From the NCBI RefSeq assembly GCF_900110415.1, contig NZ_FODR01000001.1, forward strand, positions 868,001 through 932,000: a stretch of DNA of 64,000 nt. The letters are read 5' to 3'. A program made the translations under genes and the position numbers. Below are positions 7,958 to 16,168 of the stretch, in pieces. Below the pieces are notes generated by a model. It saw only the letters and a list, made by a program, of their open reading frames with translations. It made no database searches and had not been told where the DNA came from. The stretch comes from Mucilaginibacter sp. OK283 (GTDB taxonomy: Bacteria; Bacteroidota; Bacteroidia; Sphingobacteriales; Sphingobacteriaceae). The stretch's first letter is position 1. Each line of letters begins with the position of its first letter.

Positions 7958-9325
7958 TTATTTTGCGGGCGAAAGTCTTAGCAAGGCTGCGCCGTGTAGG
8001 TTTATATTTTGCTGATAGCTGGTTTTAAATTGGCCGGCATCCTGTTTTTTCCACAAGTCGCGCACCTTTACTTTGCCTTTAAGGCCCAATGCAGCAAAAT
8101 CAACCGCAACGCCTTTATTTACATCGCCAATGTTAAACAGGGCCACGTAAACATCTTTGCTGCCGGGGATGGTGGAATACCAAACCATGGCGCCATCTTT
8201 TTTATACAACTGTTTGGGATTGGCCCCTTTTTGGTTGGCTGCCAAAACCTCATCGTTGGTAAATAGCTTTAGTTCAAAGTCGCGGTTCTCGGGCATGTTG
8301 CCGCCAATCATTAAAGGCGAGCGGAAAATGCTCCAAAAGGTCATGTGGGTAATTTCTTCATCCTGGGTAAAGCGGCTGTAGCGCTCCTGCCCAACAGGGC
8401 CGCGTTTACTTAGCTTGCCAATTTGTATCATATCGCAATCGGGCCAATGACCGGGGCCGCTTACGCCTTCCCAGCTTTTGGCATAATCAAACATGTGCAG
8501 TATCTCTTTCCAGTTATCCCAAAAATCATCTGCCATGCGCCACATATTGGCATATTTGGTAGCGTGTGCCGCCTGGGCAACCGGAGTTTCGCCTGGCGAA
8601 AGGCTTAATACTATAGGCCTGCCACAATTTTGGATGGCTTTTTGGTAGCCTTCCACCTCGGCATTACTATATGGGCGCGATAAGTCATCTACTTTAATAA
8701 AATCTACGCCCCATGAGGCATATAATTCTAAAATAGAGTTAAGATATTCCTGGGCACCGGGCTTTTTCATGTCCAGTCCGTACATGTGGTTCATCCAGGG
8801 GCATTTGCTGTTGGTATCGGCCACCATGTCGGCAGTGATACCGTTGGTGCCTTTAACAGGTGATTTTGACCAGTATGCTTGCCTTGGAATACCACGCATT
8901 ACGTGGATGCCAAATTTTAATCCTTTGGCGTGTACGTAATCGCTTAAAGGCTTAAAGCCATTGCCGCCAAAGGCCGAAGGGAATTTGGTAGGCTGCGGCG
9001 TTAAACGCCCCCATTTGTCCATAGTAAGCCAGGGCAGGTAGGAGCCATCCTGCAAGCGTAATTGAAACGGGTTACCAATATTGCTACCCGGCGGGTTATC
9101 GTACGACCATAAAAAATCGACCACAATGTATTCCCAGCCATGTTGCTTCAGGTTTTGGGCCATATAATCGGTATTGGCCTTTACTTCATCCTCATGCACA
9201 GCCGAGCCGAAGCAGTTATAGCTGTTCCAACCCATAGGTGGCGTAGCAGCAACGGTTTGTGCCGATGATGCCTGTGCTCCAAGCAGACCGGCTGCCAGTA
9301 TAATGATATAGCGTAATGATTTCAT
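7958..9325 (-). CDS. GH27 glycosidase, possible beta-L-arabinopyranosidase
   Basis: The 455-residue protein begins with a signal peptide (MKSLRYIIILAAGLLGAQA), so it is exported. The GH27 barrel is clear: TPPMGWNSYNCFG near the start, the nucleophile region DFIKVDD (Asp213), the acid/base region WRMADDFWDNW (Asp266 or 267) and a C-terminal beta domain. In alpha-galactosidases the strand-2 motif reads D-D-x-W; here it is VVDFLW, so the second Asp is Phe71. A change at this position is known in a GH27 beta-L-arabinopyranosidase, and the gene sits inside the arabinose operon. Alpha-galactosidase remains possible. It starts two bases after araD. Confidence 0.88.
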   Translation of the reverse strand: MKSLRYIIILAAGLLGAQASSAQTVAATPPMGWNSYNCFGSAVHEDEVKANTDYMAQNLKQHGWEYIVVDFLWSYDNPPGSNIGNPFQLRLQDGSYLPWLTMDKWGRLTPQPTKFPSAFGGNGFKPLSDYVHAKGLKFGIHVMRGIPRQAYWSKSPVKGTNGITADMVADTNSKCPWMNHMYGLDMKKPGAQEYLNSILELYASWGVDFIKVDDLSRPYSNAEVEGYQKAIQNCGRPIVLSLSPGETPVAQAAHATKYANMWRMADDFWDNWKEILHMFDYAKSWEGVSGPGHWPDCDMIQIGKLSKRGPVGQERYSRFTQDEEITHMTFWSIFRSPLMIGGNMPENRDFELKLFTNDEVLAANQKGANPKQLYKKDGAMVWYSTIPGSKDVYVALFNIGDVNKGVAVDFAALGLKGKVKVRDLWKKQDAGQFKTSYQQNINLHGAALLRLSPAK

Positions 9326-9327
9326 AA

Positions 9328-10026
9328 TTATTGGCCGTAGTATGAGTTTGGTCCGTGTTTACGCTCAAAATGTTTTTTGATAAGCGAGTCCTTTAAACGT
9401 GGGGCCTGGTTATTAATTTGCTCGGTTAAGTAGGCCATTTGGGCAACAGCCTCTAAAACGGCGCTGTTATAAACTGCCTTATGCGCTGTTTTGCCCCAGG
9501 TAAACGGCGCATGGTTGCCTACCAACACCATTTCTACTTCGTTATAATCCAGGCCAGCGGCTGTAAAATGATCCATGATCTGGAAACCGGTTTGGTACTC
9601 GTAGTCGCCCTCAATCATTTCATCGCTCATAGGCGGTGCACAAGGGATGTCGGCTGTCAGGTGGTCGGCATGTGTGGTGCCGAAGATAGGAATGTCACGC
9701 TGAGACTGTGCCCAGGCAGTGCCATAAGTGGAATGTGTATGCACAATACCCCCAATGTTTGGCCAGTGTTTGTAAAGCACGGCATGGGTTTTTGTATCTG
9801 ACGATGGGCGCAGATCGCCCTCTACAGTAACCCCATCAAAATCAACGATCACCATTTTCTCGGGCGATAGATCTTCGTAAGGTACACCGCTTGGTTTTAT
9901 AGCGAAAACGCCCAGTTCCCTATCTACAGCGCTTACGTTGCCAAAGGTGAAAAGCACCAGCCCCAATTTGGGCAGCTGCATATTGGCTTCATAAGCCGCT
10001 TGTTTTATGTGTTGATACTTACTCAT
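9328..10026 (-). CDS. araD: L-ribulose-5-phosphate 4-epimerase
   Basis: The 232-residue protein is the usual size for the class II aldolase/epimerase fold. Zinc-binding histidines are visible in GGIVHTHSTYGTAWAQ and in VLVGNHAPFTWG, and the tail HFERKHGPNSYYGQ is typical of AraD. It converts L-ribulose 5-phosphate to D-xylulose 5-phosphate, feeding the pentose phosphate pathway. Its start overlaps the araB stop by 4 bases, and the GH27 gene follows after 2 bases, so araB, araD and GH27 should be translated from one message. Confidence 0.97.
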   Translation of the reverse strand: MSKYQHIKQAAYEANMQLPKLGLVLFTFGNVSAVDRELGVFAIKPSGVPYEDLSPEKMVIVDFDGVTVEGDLRPSSDTKTHAVLYKHWPNIGGIVHTHSTYGTAWAQSQRDIPIFGTTHADHLTADIPCAPPMSDEMIEGDYEYQTGFQIMDHFTAAGLDYNEVEMVLVGNHAPFTWGKTAHKAVYNSAVLEAVAQMAYLTEQINNQAPRLKDSLIKKHFERKHGPNSYYGQ

Positions 10027-11741
10027 GCCAAAACAGAATTATCTTTAACGCCCAGGGTAGCTTTTGCCGCTATTTGCTGCGCTATAAAACTGCCTAAGGT
10101 TTTGTATTTATTATAACGGGCCAGGTATAAGGCCTCTTTTTCTTTATTTGGATAATACTCTACATCAAATCCGCGGCCCATACCCTGCATGGCATCTTCA
10201 ACCGTTGGGTAAATGCCCGCAACAACAGCCGCAAACATGGCCGCGCCCAAAGCACAGGTATGTTTAAACTGGTGGATGCGGATAGGCATACCCAATACAT
10301 CGGCCATCATCTGCATTACAAACGGCGATTTTTTGGCCACACCGCCAATCCCTATAATACCTTTAACCGGGATACCCTCGCTGATAAAACGCTCCACAAT
10401 GCTTTTAGCCCCAAAGCAGGTAGCTTCGGCCAATGAGCGGAATACGCGCGGTGCATCGCTGCCTAAGCCTAAGCCGGTTATTGCGCCTTTTAATTCCTGG
10501 TTGGCATCCGGTGTACGGCGGCCGTTAAACCAATCGATAGATAATTCGTTATCAAAATCCAAAGGCAACAAATCGGCCTGGCGGCTTAATTCAGGGATGA
10601 TCAGTTCGGCCATTTCGGCTTTTAACGCCTCGGCGGTTGCTGTATCTATAATGGCTGACTGCGATAACAGGTTATTTAAAGGCCATAAAAGCACATTTTT
10701 AAACCATGCATAAGTGTCGCCAAAGGCCGACTGACCAGCTTCTAACCCTGTCATCCCTGGTATAACCGAGCCATTTACCTGTCCGCAAATACCGGCTACC
10801 AGCTTGCCTTCAACCTCAACAGATGGCGCAACCAAAATATCGCAGGTAGATGTACCCATTACCTTACTTAAATGGTATGGCTCAATCTGGCCGCCTACCG
10901 CGCCCATGTGCGCATCGAAAGCACCGGTACCTACAATAACATCGGTAGATAAGCCTAATTTTTCGGCCCATTCTGCGCTCAGTGTTCCTGCGGCTTCGTC
11001 GGCGGTGTAAGTATCTTTAAATAGCTTACCGGTGATACCTGTCAATAACGGATCAAGCGACGAGAAAAATTCATCGGGTGGTAAGCCGCCAAATTCCTCG
11101 GCCCATAAGGCTTTATGGCCGGCAGAACACCGGCCACGTTTAATTTCTTTAACATCGGTACCTCCGGTTAACAGGAATGGGATCCAGTCGCAATGTTCTA
11201 CCCACGAGTGCAGGGCGTCGCGTACCTGGGCGTCAACCCTTACAATATGCAGTAATTTGGCCCAAAACCATTCGGATGAGTAGATGCCGCCAACATATTT
11301 TAAATAATTGGTATCAAATTTTGTAGCATGTTCGTTTATCTGGGCGGCTTCCAATACCGAGGTATGGTCTTTCCATAAAATGAACATGGCATTGGGGTTT
11401 TGCTCGAAACCGGGGGTTAAAGCTAATGGCGTACCTGTTTTATCAACCGCTATTGGGGTCGATCCGGTAGTGTCTACCGATAAACCTTTTACTGCTTTGG
11501 CTACTTCGGCTCCGCCAGCCTTTGCAATACAATCTTTTATAGTAGTTTCTAATCCTTCTATATAGTCAAGAGGGTGTTGCCTGAACTGGTTTTCGGCCGG
11601 TTTGCAAAATAAGCCTTGCTGCCAGCGCGGATAATTGAATACAGATGAGGCTATTTCTTCGCCGTTGTGCGCGTTGATTAACACGGAGCGAACGGAGTCG
11701 GAACCATAGTCCACTCCAATCACAAATTGGTCTTCTCTCAT
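10023..11741 (-). CDS. araB: Ribulokinase
   Basis: The 572-residue protein belongs to the FGGY sugar kinases: the N-terminal ATPase-fold motif VIGVDYGSDSVRSVL, a middle region with VGTGAFDAHMGAVGGQ, and the second lobe with IGIGGVAKKSPFVMQMMADV. The length and the EAGQSAFGDTYAW segment match AraB. It phosphorylates L-ribulose with ATP in the cytoplasm. It is the first gene of the araB-araD-GH27-araA run. The 107-bp upstream gap (11742-11848) separates it from the regulator gene and is AT-rich, with a small inverted repeat close to the start codon. Confidence 0.96.
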   Translation of the reverse strand: MREDQFVIGVDYGSDSVRSVLINAHNGEEIASSVFNYPRWQQGLFCKPAENQFRQHPLDYIEGLETTIKDCIAKAGGAEVAKAVKGLSVDTTGSTPIAVDKTGTPLALTPGFEQNPNAMFILWKDHTSVLEAAQINEHATKFDTNYLKYVGGIYSSEWFWAKLLHIVRVDAQVRDALHSWVEHCDWIPFLLTGGTDVKEIKRGRCSAGHKALWAEEFGGLPPDEFFSSLDPLLTGITGKLFKDTYTADEAAGTLSAEWAEKLGLSTDVIVGTGAFDAHMGAVGGQIEPYHLSKVMGTSTCDILVAPSVEVEGKLVAGICGQVNGSVIPGMTGLEAGQSAFGDTYAWFKNVLLWPLNNLLSQSAIIDTATAEALKAEMAELIIPELSRQADLLPLDFDNELSIDWFNGRRTPDANQELKGAITGLGLGSDAPRVFRSLAEATCFGAKSIVERFISEGIPVKGIIGIGGVAKKSPFVMQMMADVLGMPIRIHQFKHTCALGAAMFAAVVAGIYPTVEDAMQGMGRGFDVEYYPNKEKEALYLARYNKYKTLGSFIAQQIAAKATLGVKDNSVLA

Positions 11742-11757
11742 ATTGGTTAAATAATTC

Positions 11758-11772
11758 GTGTTGAAGTAACAC
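11758..11772. promoter_or_regulatory. Inverted repeat upstream of araB, candidate operator
   Basis: GTGTT-GAAGT-AACAC is a perfect 5+5 inverted repeat 16 bases before the araB start codon. Its position fits a repressor site or a leader element. It is short and could be chance; no matching copy was established in front of the other arabinose genes. Confidence 0.3.
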
Positions 11773-11848
11773 TTATTTTTTTACAATAAAAAATTTTTAT
11801 TAAAAAACATTTAAATTGTTACTGAAACAAGGGGCTTAAAAGCTTAGT

Positions 11849-12550
11849 TTAAAGTGTATCCGGGTTGGGAATAAAATTCATAAATGCCTGAAATTTAGCA
11901 TAATAATTTTGCATGTTCAGCTGATAATAGTACGCGCCGCGTTTTGAGCCGGTTTTATCTTTATCGTTTAGCTTAATGAGTAAACCCGTGGCCAAAACGC
12001 GTTTGCTGAAATTGCGTTTATCAATCTGGGTGTTAAAAACGCTCTCGTAAAGGGTTTGCAATTGCGGAATTGTAAACCTTGCCGGTAAAAGTTCAAACAA
12101 AATAGGGTGCATGGCGGCCTTGTACCTGATGCGTTTTTTGGCTGCCTCTACCATTTCCTGCTGATCGAAAATGAGTTTAGGTACGCGTTTTAGCGGGAAC
12201 CAATCGGCGTGGTAATCTTTACTTAGCTGTATCTCGTATTTATTTATATCTATTAATGCAAAGTAGGTAATTGATACGGTGCGTTCAATAGGATCGCGTT
12301 TTGTGCTGCCAAATGTGTGTAATTGCTCTAAATAGACGCCTTCGAGCCCGGTAAGCTGTTTTAAAATACGGTTGGCAGCCTGGTCAAGGCTTTCGGTAAC
12401 CTGTACAAAACCACCCATCAAACTCCAGTTCCCCTTCTCGGGCTGGAACCCTCTTTTTATCAGCAGAATTTTTAAAGTATCGCCATCAAATCCAAATATA
12501 ATGCAGTCAACTGCCAGTAAAAGTCGCGTCTGTTTCGAGTATTTTTGCAT
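11849..12550 (-). CDS. NUDIX-fold transcriptional regulator of arabinose use (AraR-like)
   Basis: The 233-residue protein has an N-terminal NUDIX domain (about 8-145) and a C-terminal winged helix (about 155-230, with FTIPQLQTLYESVFNTQIDKRNFSKRVL). Against the NUDIX box consensus, Gly47, Glu53, Arg61 and Gly68 remain, but the three metal-binding Glu positions are Ile62, Gln65 and Leu66, so hydrolysis is unlikely. This matches the NrtR-type regulators in which the fold is a ligand sensor. In Bacteroides a NUDIX-type AraR responds to L-arabinose. Control of araB-araD-GH27-araA and perhaps the arabinan genes is inferred from position. It is divergent from the mutarotase gene. Confidence 0.88.
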   Translation of the reverse strand: MQKYSKQTRLLLAVDCIIFGFDGDTLKILLIKRGFQPEKGNWSLMGGFVQVTESLDQAANRILKQLTGLEGVYLEQLHTFGSTKRDPIERTVSITYFALIDINKYEIQLSKDYHADWFPLKRVPKLIFDQQEMVEAAKKRIRYKAAMHPILFELLPARFTIPQLQTLYESVFNTQIDKRNFSKRVLATGLLIKLNDKDKTGSKRGAYYYQLNMQNYYAKFQAFMNFIPNPDTL

Positions 12551-12572
12551 GTGATGGGGTAAAAAAAAGCGC

Positions 12573-12580
12573 CAAATGTA
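12573..12580 (-). promoter_or_regulatory. Candidate Bacteroidota -7 element for the NUDIX regulator
   Basis: On the minus strand the sequence TACATTTG matches the TAnnTTTG consensus of Bacteroidota sigma-70-type promoters. It lies 22 bases before the start codon at 12550. A clear -33 TTG box is not visible, so this is a position-supported guess. Confidence 0.4.
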
Positions 12581-12611
12581 ATTTTTTTGACCGCTAAAAA
12601 TCTAAATATAA

Positions 12612-12627
12612 TGCCATTTTACTGGCA
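12612..12627. promoter_or_regulatory. Inverted repeat TGCCA-N6-TGGCA, candidate operator
   Basis: Perfect 5-base arms with a 6-base spacer lie upstream of the candidate regulator promoter. The spacing is suited to a dimeric DNA-binding protein. Autoregulation by the NUDIX regulator is an inference. Confidence 0.3.
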
Positions 12628-12658
12628 AAACAGCTTTAAAATTGATTTAGCAGGCTTT

Positions 12659-12681
12659 ATTGGTGTTTGGCTTACACCAAT
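12659..12681. promoter_or_regulatory. 8-bp inverted repeat ATTGGTGT-N7-ACACCAAT, candidate operator
   Basis: The arms are perfect and the total length of 23 bases is typical of a dimer operator. It lies between the divergent regulator and mutarotase genes. It is the strongest inverted repeat in this control region, but its binding protein is unknown. Confidence 0.4.
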
Positions 12682-12857
12682 AAAAGTAAAAATATTTTAA
12701 TTGTTTTTTTCACAATTAAATGAATTTTATTCTACCTTAGATTTTGATTAGGGTGGCCAATTGCCCCAATCACAAAACCAAACACCAAATTATAACCAGT
12801 TAAACCGCTCAAAAACTTCAAAAAAGTTTAAAAAAGCGACAAAAACTTTCAGGAATT

Positions 12858-14033
12858 ATGCAAAAAGTATACAAAAAACAGTACTTAATTTACAGCTTCG
12901 CGTTATCGCTATTGGTAAGCTGCAGTGGCCCGGCCGAAAAAAAGGAAGCAGCGGCAGATTCTACATCAACAGTAGCCGCCGCGGCACCTGATGCCAAAAA
13001 CTTTGAGGCTACTATAAACGGCAAGGCTGTTAAGCTTTACACATTAAAAAACAACAAAGGCGCCAGCGTAGCCATCACCAATTATGGCGGCCGCGTTGTA
13101 AGCCTGCTGGTACCCGATAATAAAGCAGCTTTAACCGATGTGGTTTTGGGCTATGATAGCGTAAAAACTTACCAAAAGCCTAAAGAACCATTTTTTGGCG
13201 CCATTATAGGCCGTTATGGCAACCGCATTGGCAAAGGAAAATTTAACCTTGACGGCAAAGCTTACCAACTGGATATAAACGATGGTGTTAATACCCTGCA
13301 TGGCGGCTTTAAAGGGTTTTATGCACAGGTGTTTGATGCCGCGCAACCAAACGACAGTACCCTTAACCTTACTTATGTATCTAAAGACAGTGAAGGCGGT
13401 TACCCCGGCACGCTTACAAGTAAAGTAACATACACCTTAACCGCTGATAACGCGCTTAAGATAGAATATACGGCTACAACAGATAAAACTACCATAGTAA
13501 ACCTTACCAACCATGCCTATTTTAACCTGAACGGCGCGGGCGACTCTACTATTTTAGATAACATAGTGAAAATTGATGCCGACAACATAACACCGGTTGA
13601 TACCACACTGATCCCGACAGGGAAATTACAGCCGGTAAAAGGCACGCCTTTTGATTTTACTACTGCAAAAGCCATTGGCGCCAACATTAACGATAAGGAC
13701 GACCAACTGAAAAATGGTAAAGGCTACGATCATAACTTCGCGCTTAATAAGCATGATATCACCAAATCTATAGCTACGGTAAGCAGCCCAAAAACAGGTA
13801 TTGTGATGGACATATATACCGACGAACCGGGCCTGCAGTTTTATAGCGGTAACTTTTTAACCGGTGCAACCAAAGACGGTAAAGGCGGTAAAGCGTACCC
13901 GCACCGTTCGGCATTTTGCATGGAGACGCAGCATTTTCCTGATGCGCCAAACCAGCCTGCGTTTGCATCAACCGTGTTAAAGCCTGGGCAAACTTATCAT
14001 ACTACAACCATTTACAAATTCAGTAATAAGTAG
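12858..14033 (+). CDS. galM: Lipoprotein aldose 1-epimerase (mutarotase)
   Basis: The protein has 391 residues. The N terminus is a lipoprotein signal (LALSLLVSC-type lipobox in SFALSLLVSCSGPAEKK), so it is membrane-anchored in the envelope. The galactose-mutarotase-like beta fold is recognisable from TNYGGRVVSLLVPD, GRYGNRIGKGKFNLDG, the catalytic histidine regions NTLHGGFKGF and LTNHAYFNLNG, and the C-terminal catalytic Glu in FCMETQHFPDAPNQ. It interconverts alpha and beta anomers of sugars, which here would supply the anomer used for transport of arabinose. It begins the plus-strand arabinan locus and is divergent from the NUDIX regulator. Confidence 0.93.
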   Translation: MQKVYKKQYLIYSFALSLLVSCSGPAEKKEAAADSTSTVAAAAPDAKNFEATINGKAVKLYTLKNNKGASVAITNYGGRVVSLLVPDNKAALTDVVLGYDSVKTYQKPKEPFFGAIIGRYGNRIGKGKFNLDGKAYQLDINDGVNTLHGGFKGFYAQVFDAAQPNDSTLNLTYVSKDSEGGYPGTLTSKVTYTLTADNALKIEYTATTDKTTIVNLTNHAYFNLNGAGDSTILDNIVKIDADNITPVDTTLIPTGKLQPVKGTPFDFTTAKAIGANINDKDDQLKNGKGYDHNFALNKHDITKSIATVSSPKTGIVMDIYTDEPGLQFYSGNFLTGATKDGKGGKAYPHRSAFCMETQHFPDAPNQPAFASTVLKPGQTYHTTTIYKFSNK

Positions 14034-14085
14034 GATTGTTTGTTTAATTAGTGTTATCGTTTGATGATTATTATCCCGAATTGAG

Positions 14086-14676
14086 ATGTTGGATACCGAA
14101 ATAAAATATCTGCTAAATGATATTGCTTTAAATAACAACAGGGCATCCTTTAAAAGGGTGTACCTGTTTTATTACAGCAAATTATTTTGGTTTGCCAAAT
14201 CGTTTGTAAAAACCGATGAGGCCGCCGAGGAGATCATAGACGACGTGTTTTTAAACCTTTGGATGCAGCGCGCGAGGCTAACCGATATTGGTAATTTTAG
14301 TAATTATTGTTACATGTCGGTAAAAAACAAATCATTAACACATGTTTCAAAAGCAAAGCTGAACCAGGTAAATATTGATGATGTTGAGGTAGAGATTGCC
14401 GATTCGGCAGCTACAGGCGAAGACCGGCTGATCTGTAATGATACTACAGCGCTTATCAACAATTCGCTCAGTAAATTAACCGACCAATGCAAACTGGTTT
14501 TTAAACTGGTAAAAGAAGATGGTCTTAAATATCGCGAAGTTGCCGAACTGTTAAGCCTATCTATCAAAACGGTAGAGTACCACATGGGTAACGCGCTGCG
14601 GCAGATTTCGGTCGGGATCGTTAATTCGCAAAAAGACCAGCTGCCGGCTCAGGGAAAAGTGGTTTCTGAAAAATAA
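14086..14676 (+). CDS. ECF-type RNA polymerase sigma factor
   Basis: The 196-residue protein has a sigma-2 region (about 20-90, with AEEIIDDVFLNLWMQRARL) and a sigma-4 helix-turn-helix (about 130-185, with YREVAELLSLSIKTVEYHMGNAL). It belongs to the Bacteroidota group that works with FecR-type anti-sigma factors and STN-containing SusC receptors. Exactly such partners are encoded at 17364 and 18617, so it probably switches on the SusC operon when substrate is bound. Unusually, three minus-strand genes lie between it and its likely anti-sigma gene. The gene starts 52 bases after galM and could share its transcript. Confidence 0.92.
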   Translation: MLDTEIKYLLNDIALNNNRASFKRVYLFYYSKLFWFAKSFVKTDEAAEEIIDDVFLNLWMQRARLTDIGNFSNYCYMSVKNKSLTHVSKAKLNQVNIDDVEVEIADSAATGEDRLICNDTTALINNSLSKLTDQCKLVFKLVKEDGLKYREVAELLSLSIKTVEYHMGNALRQISVGIVNSQKDQLPAQGKVVSEK

Positions 14677-14822
14677 TGGGGGATGGCATCTGTTTATGCT
14701 TTCAAAGGCAGCCTGTTTGCCTATGTATGAGTTACAGGGTGGCTAATCTGGCCATAATAAACAGGTCTGTTGCTTCTTTAATTTGGTTGTGATATGCTTC
14801 AGTAGCGGTTTCTTTTTCCGCT

Positions 14823-15182
14823 TTATTTTTTGCTGATCAACTTAAGCTTTAAATACCCACCTAAAATAGATACCGGCGCAAAAATCAACATAGCAAATAG
14901 CTGCGTCCAATGGCTGCTGGCAGATGTCAGCATTGAGATGGCTGCCGGCAAAAAGATAACCAAAGCTAAAATGAAATTTAGTGTAAGTTTTGTTTGCCTG
15001 GCTATCAATTGCAATATAAATCCGGCTAAAACCGAAAAAAATGTGCCGTAAACTATGGTCAACATTTTAAAAGTGAGTTGCGCATCCTGGTGAGGAGGCT
15101 GTGCCGCTAACTTAAACAGCAAAACCGAGCTTGCTGCAAATACAACGTAGCCCACAATTACCGACAATATTTTCCTGGTCAT
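14823..15182 (-). CDS. Small four-helix membrane protein of unknown function
   Basis: The 119-residue protein has four hydrophobic stretches (about 5-25, 38-62, 68-86 and 92-112) with short polar loops and a lysine-rich end (KLKLISKK). It is not recognised beyond being a small inner-membrane protein. It lies convergent to the sigma factor gene and belongs to the three-gene minus-strand block separating sigma from anti-sigma genes. Nothing ties it to arabinan use. Confidence 0.65.
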   Translation of the reverse strand: MTRKILSVIVGYVVFAASSVLLFKLAAQPPHQDAQLTFKMLTIVYGTFFSVLAGFILQLIARQTKLTLNFILALVIFLPAAISMLTSASSHWTQLFAMLIFAPVSILGGYLKLKLISKK

Positions 15183-15267
15183 TTTATTATTTTTTAATCA
15201 AATATCTGGTATATAAAGCTAAACAGGCTATTGAAAATTGCTTTGTTAACACCACGAAGCTTCCTCG

Positions 15268-15942
15268 TCAGCCCGTCACTATCGCGTAAGCCCTTACCGG
15301 GAAAGTGCCCACACCTTTAAACTTAGGTGGCACGGCGTTAAATTTATAACCATCCGGGGGGAGTTTGTCCAGGTTACATAAATGCTCTACTATTAAAATC
15401 CCCGCGCCCAATAAAGTGGTGTGTACCGGCCGGCTTTTACCTGTAGTATCATCAATGTTATGGCTATCTATACCAACCAGTTTTACTGCCTGGTCTTTTA
15501 AATATTGGGCAGCATCGGCTGTAACGTAGGGGTGGTTTTCAAAATAGGTATCGGTATTCCAGTGTTTGCTCCAGCCGGTAAATACAATTACTGCCTTACC
15601 CCGAACATCTGTATCACGAAAGAAATCGGGCCCAATTGCTGTTACATTGCAGGCATTTATGGTGGTGGCCTCAAGGTTGGCAAATTGTTCTAAAGAAACT
15701 TCAGACATATCGGCGCCGTGCTCAAACCGGTGGAAAGGGCAATCAATGTATGTGCCCGTATTGGTTACCATTTCAATTTTTCCTATCTGGAATTCGGTAC
15801 CGGTTTCATAAAACCCTTTTGATTTTTCGCGGCTTAAATAATCGCAAATGATTGGGGCTGGCAGGCCTTTATAGGTTATCAATCCGTCGAAAATAACGTG
15901 GCTGAGATCTATCAGTTTGGGGTTGTTATTGGATTGTTTCAT
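15268..15942 (-). CDS. Cyclase-family (kynurenine formamidase-like) metal hydrolase
   Basis: The 224-residue protein shows the cyclase/arylformamidase signature: LIDLSHVIFDGLITYKGLP at the start, the metal site NTGTYIDCPFHRFEHGADM and the later VGIDSHNIDD. Members hydrolyse cyclic or formyl amide bonds and bind divalent metal through the His/Asp cluster. In this member the first His of the usual HxGTHxDxPxH motif is Asn and the second is Tyr, so activity may differ from the family norm. The substrate is unknown and no kynurenine pathway gene is near. Confidence 0.82.
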   Translation of the reverse strand: MKQSNNNPKLIDLSHVIFDGLITYKGLPAPIICDYLSREKSKGFYETGTEFQIGKIEMVTNTGTYIDCPFHRFEHGADMSEVSLEQFANLEATTINACNVTAIGPDFFRDTDVRGKAVIVFTGWSKHWNTDTYFENHPYVTADAAQYLKDQAVKLVGIDSHNIDDTTGKSRPVHTTLLGAGILIVEHLCNLDKLPPDGYKFNAVPPKFKGVGTFPVRAYAIVTG

Positions 15943-16168
15943 GGGGCACGTTATTGTTGATCTGGGAGTGTTTATAATGGTGTTTAAATGAAATGATAAA
16001 TTTCCCAGACACCGTGTGGGGAATTTATAACTGATTAAACTTCTTAATCATTGATTAGGAAATTTCGATTTTGGTTACAAAGTAAATTTGCTAAATCGCT
16101 CAAAATTATCACGACATTCTTTTTGGAAGTTCTCTTTTTGATAGCCGAAACGGAAAGGACATTTTTGA

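Larger units (their letters stand above)
12551..12857. other. Divergent control region between the regulator and mutarotase genes
   Basis: This AT-rich 307-bp gap has no gene of its own; the plus-strand frame starting at 12761 is an out-of-frame overlap with the mutarotase start. It contains a candidate minus-strand promoter element (12573-12580) and two inverted repeats (12612-12627 and 12659-12681) placed between the two start codons, as expected of operators controlling both directions. Confidence 0.6.

Noticed and set aside
7958..9325. Firm assignment as alpha-galactosidase
   Set aside because: The second Asp of the substrate-recognition motif is Phe and the gene lies in an arabinose operon, so only GH27 membership is claimed.
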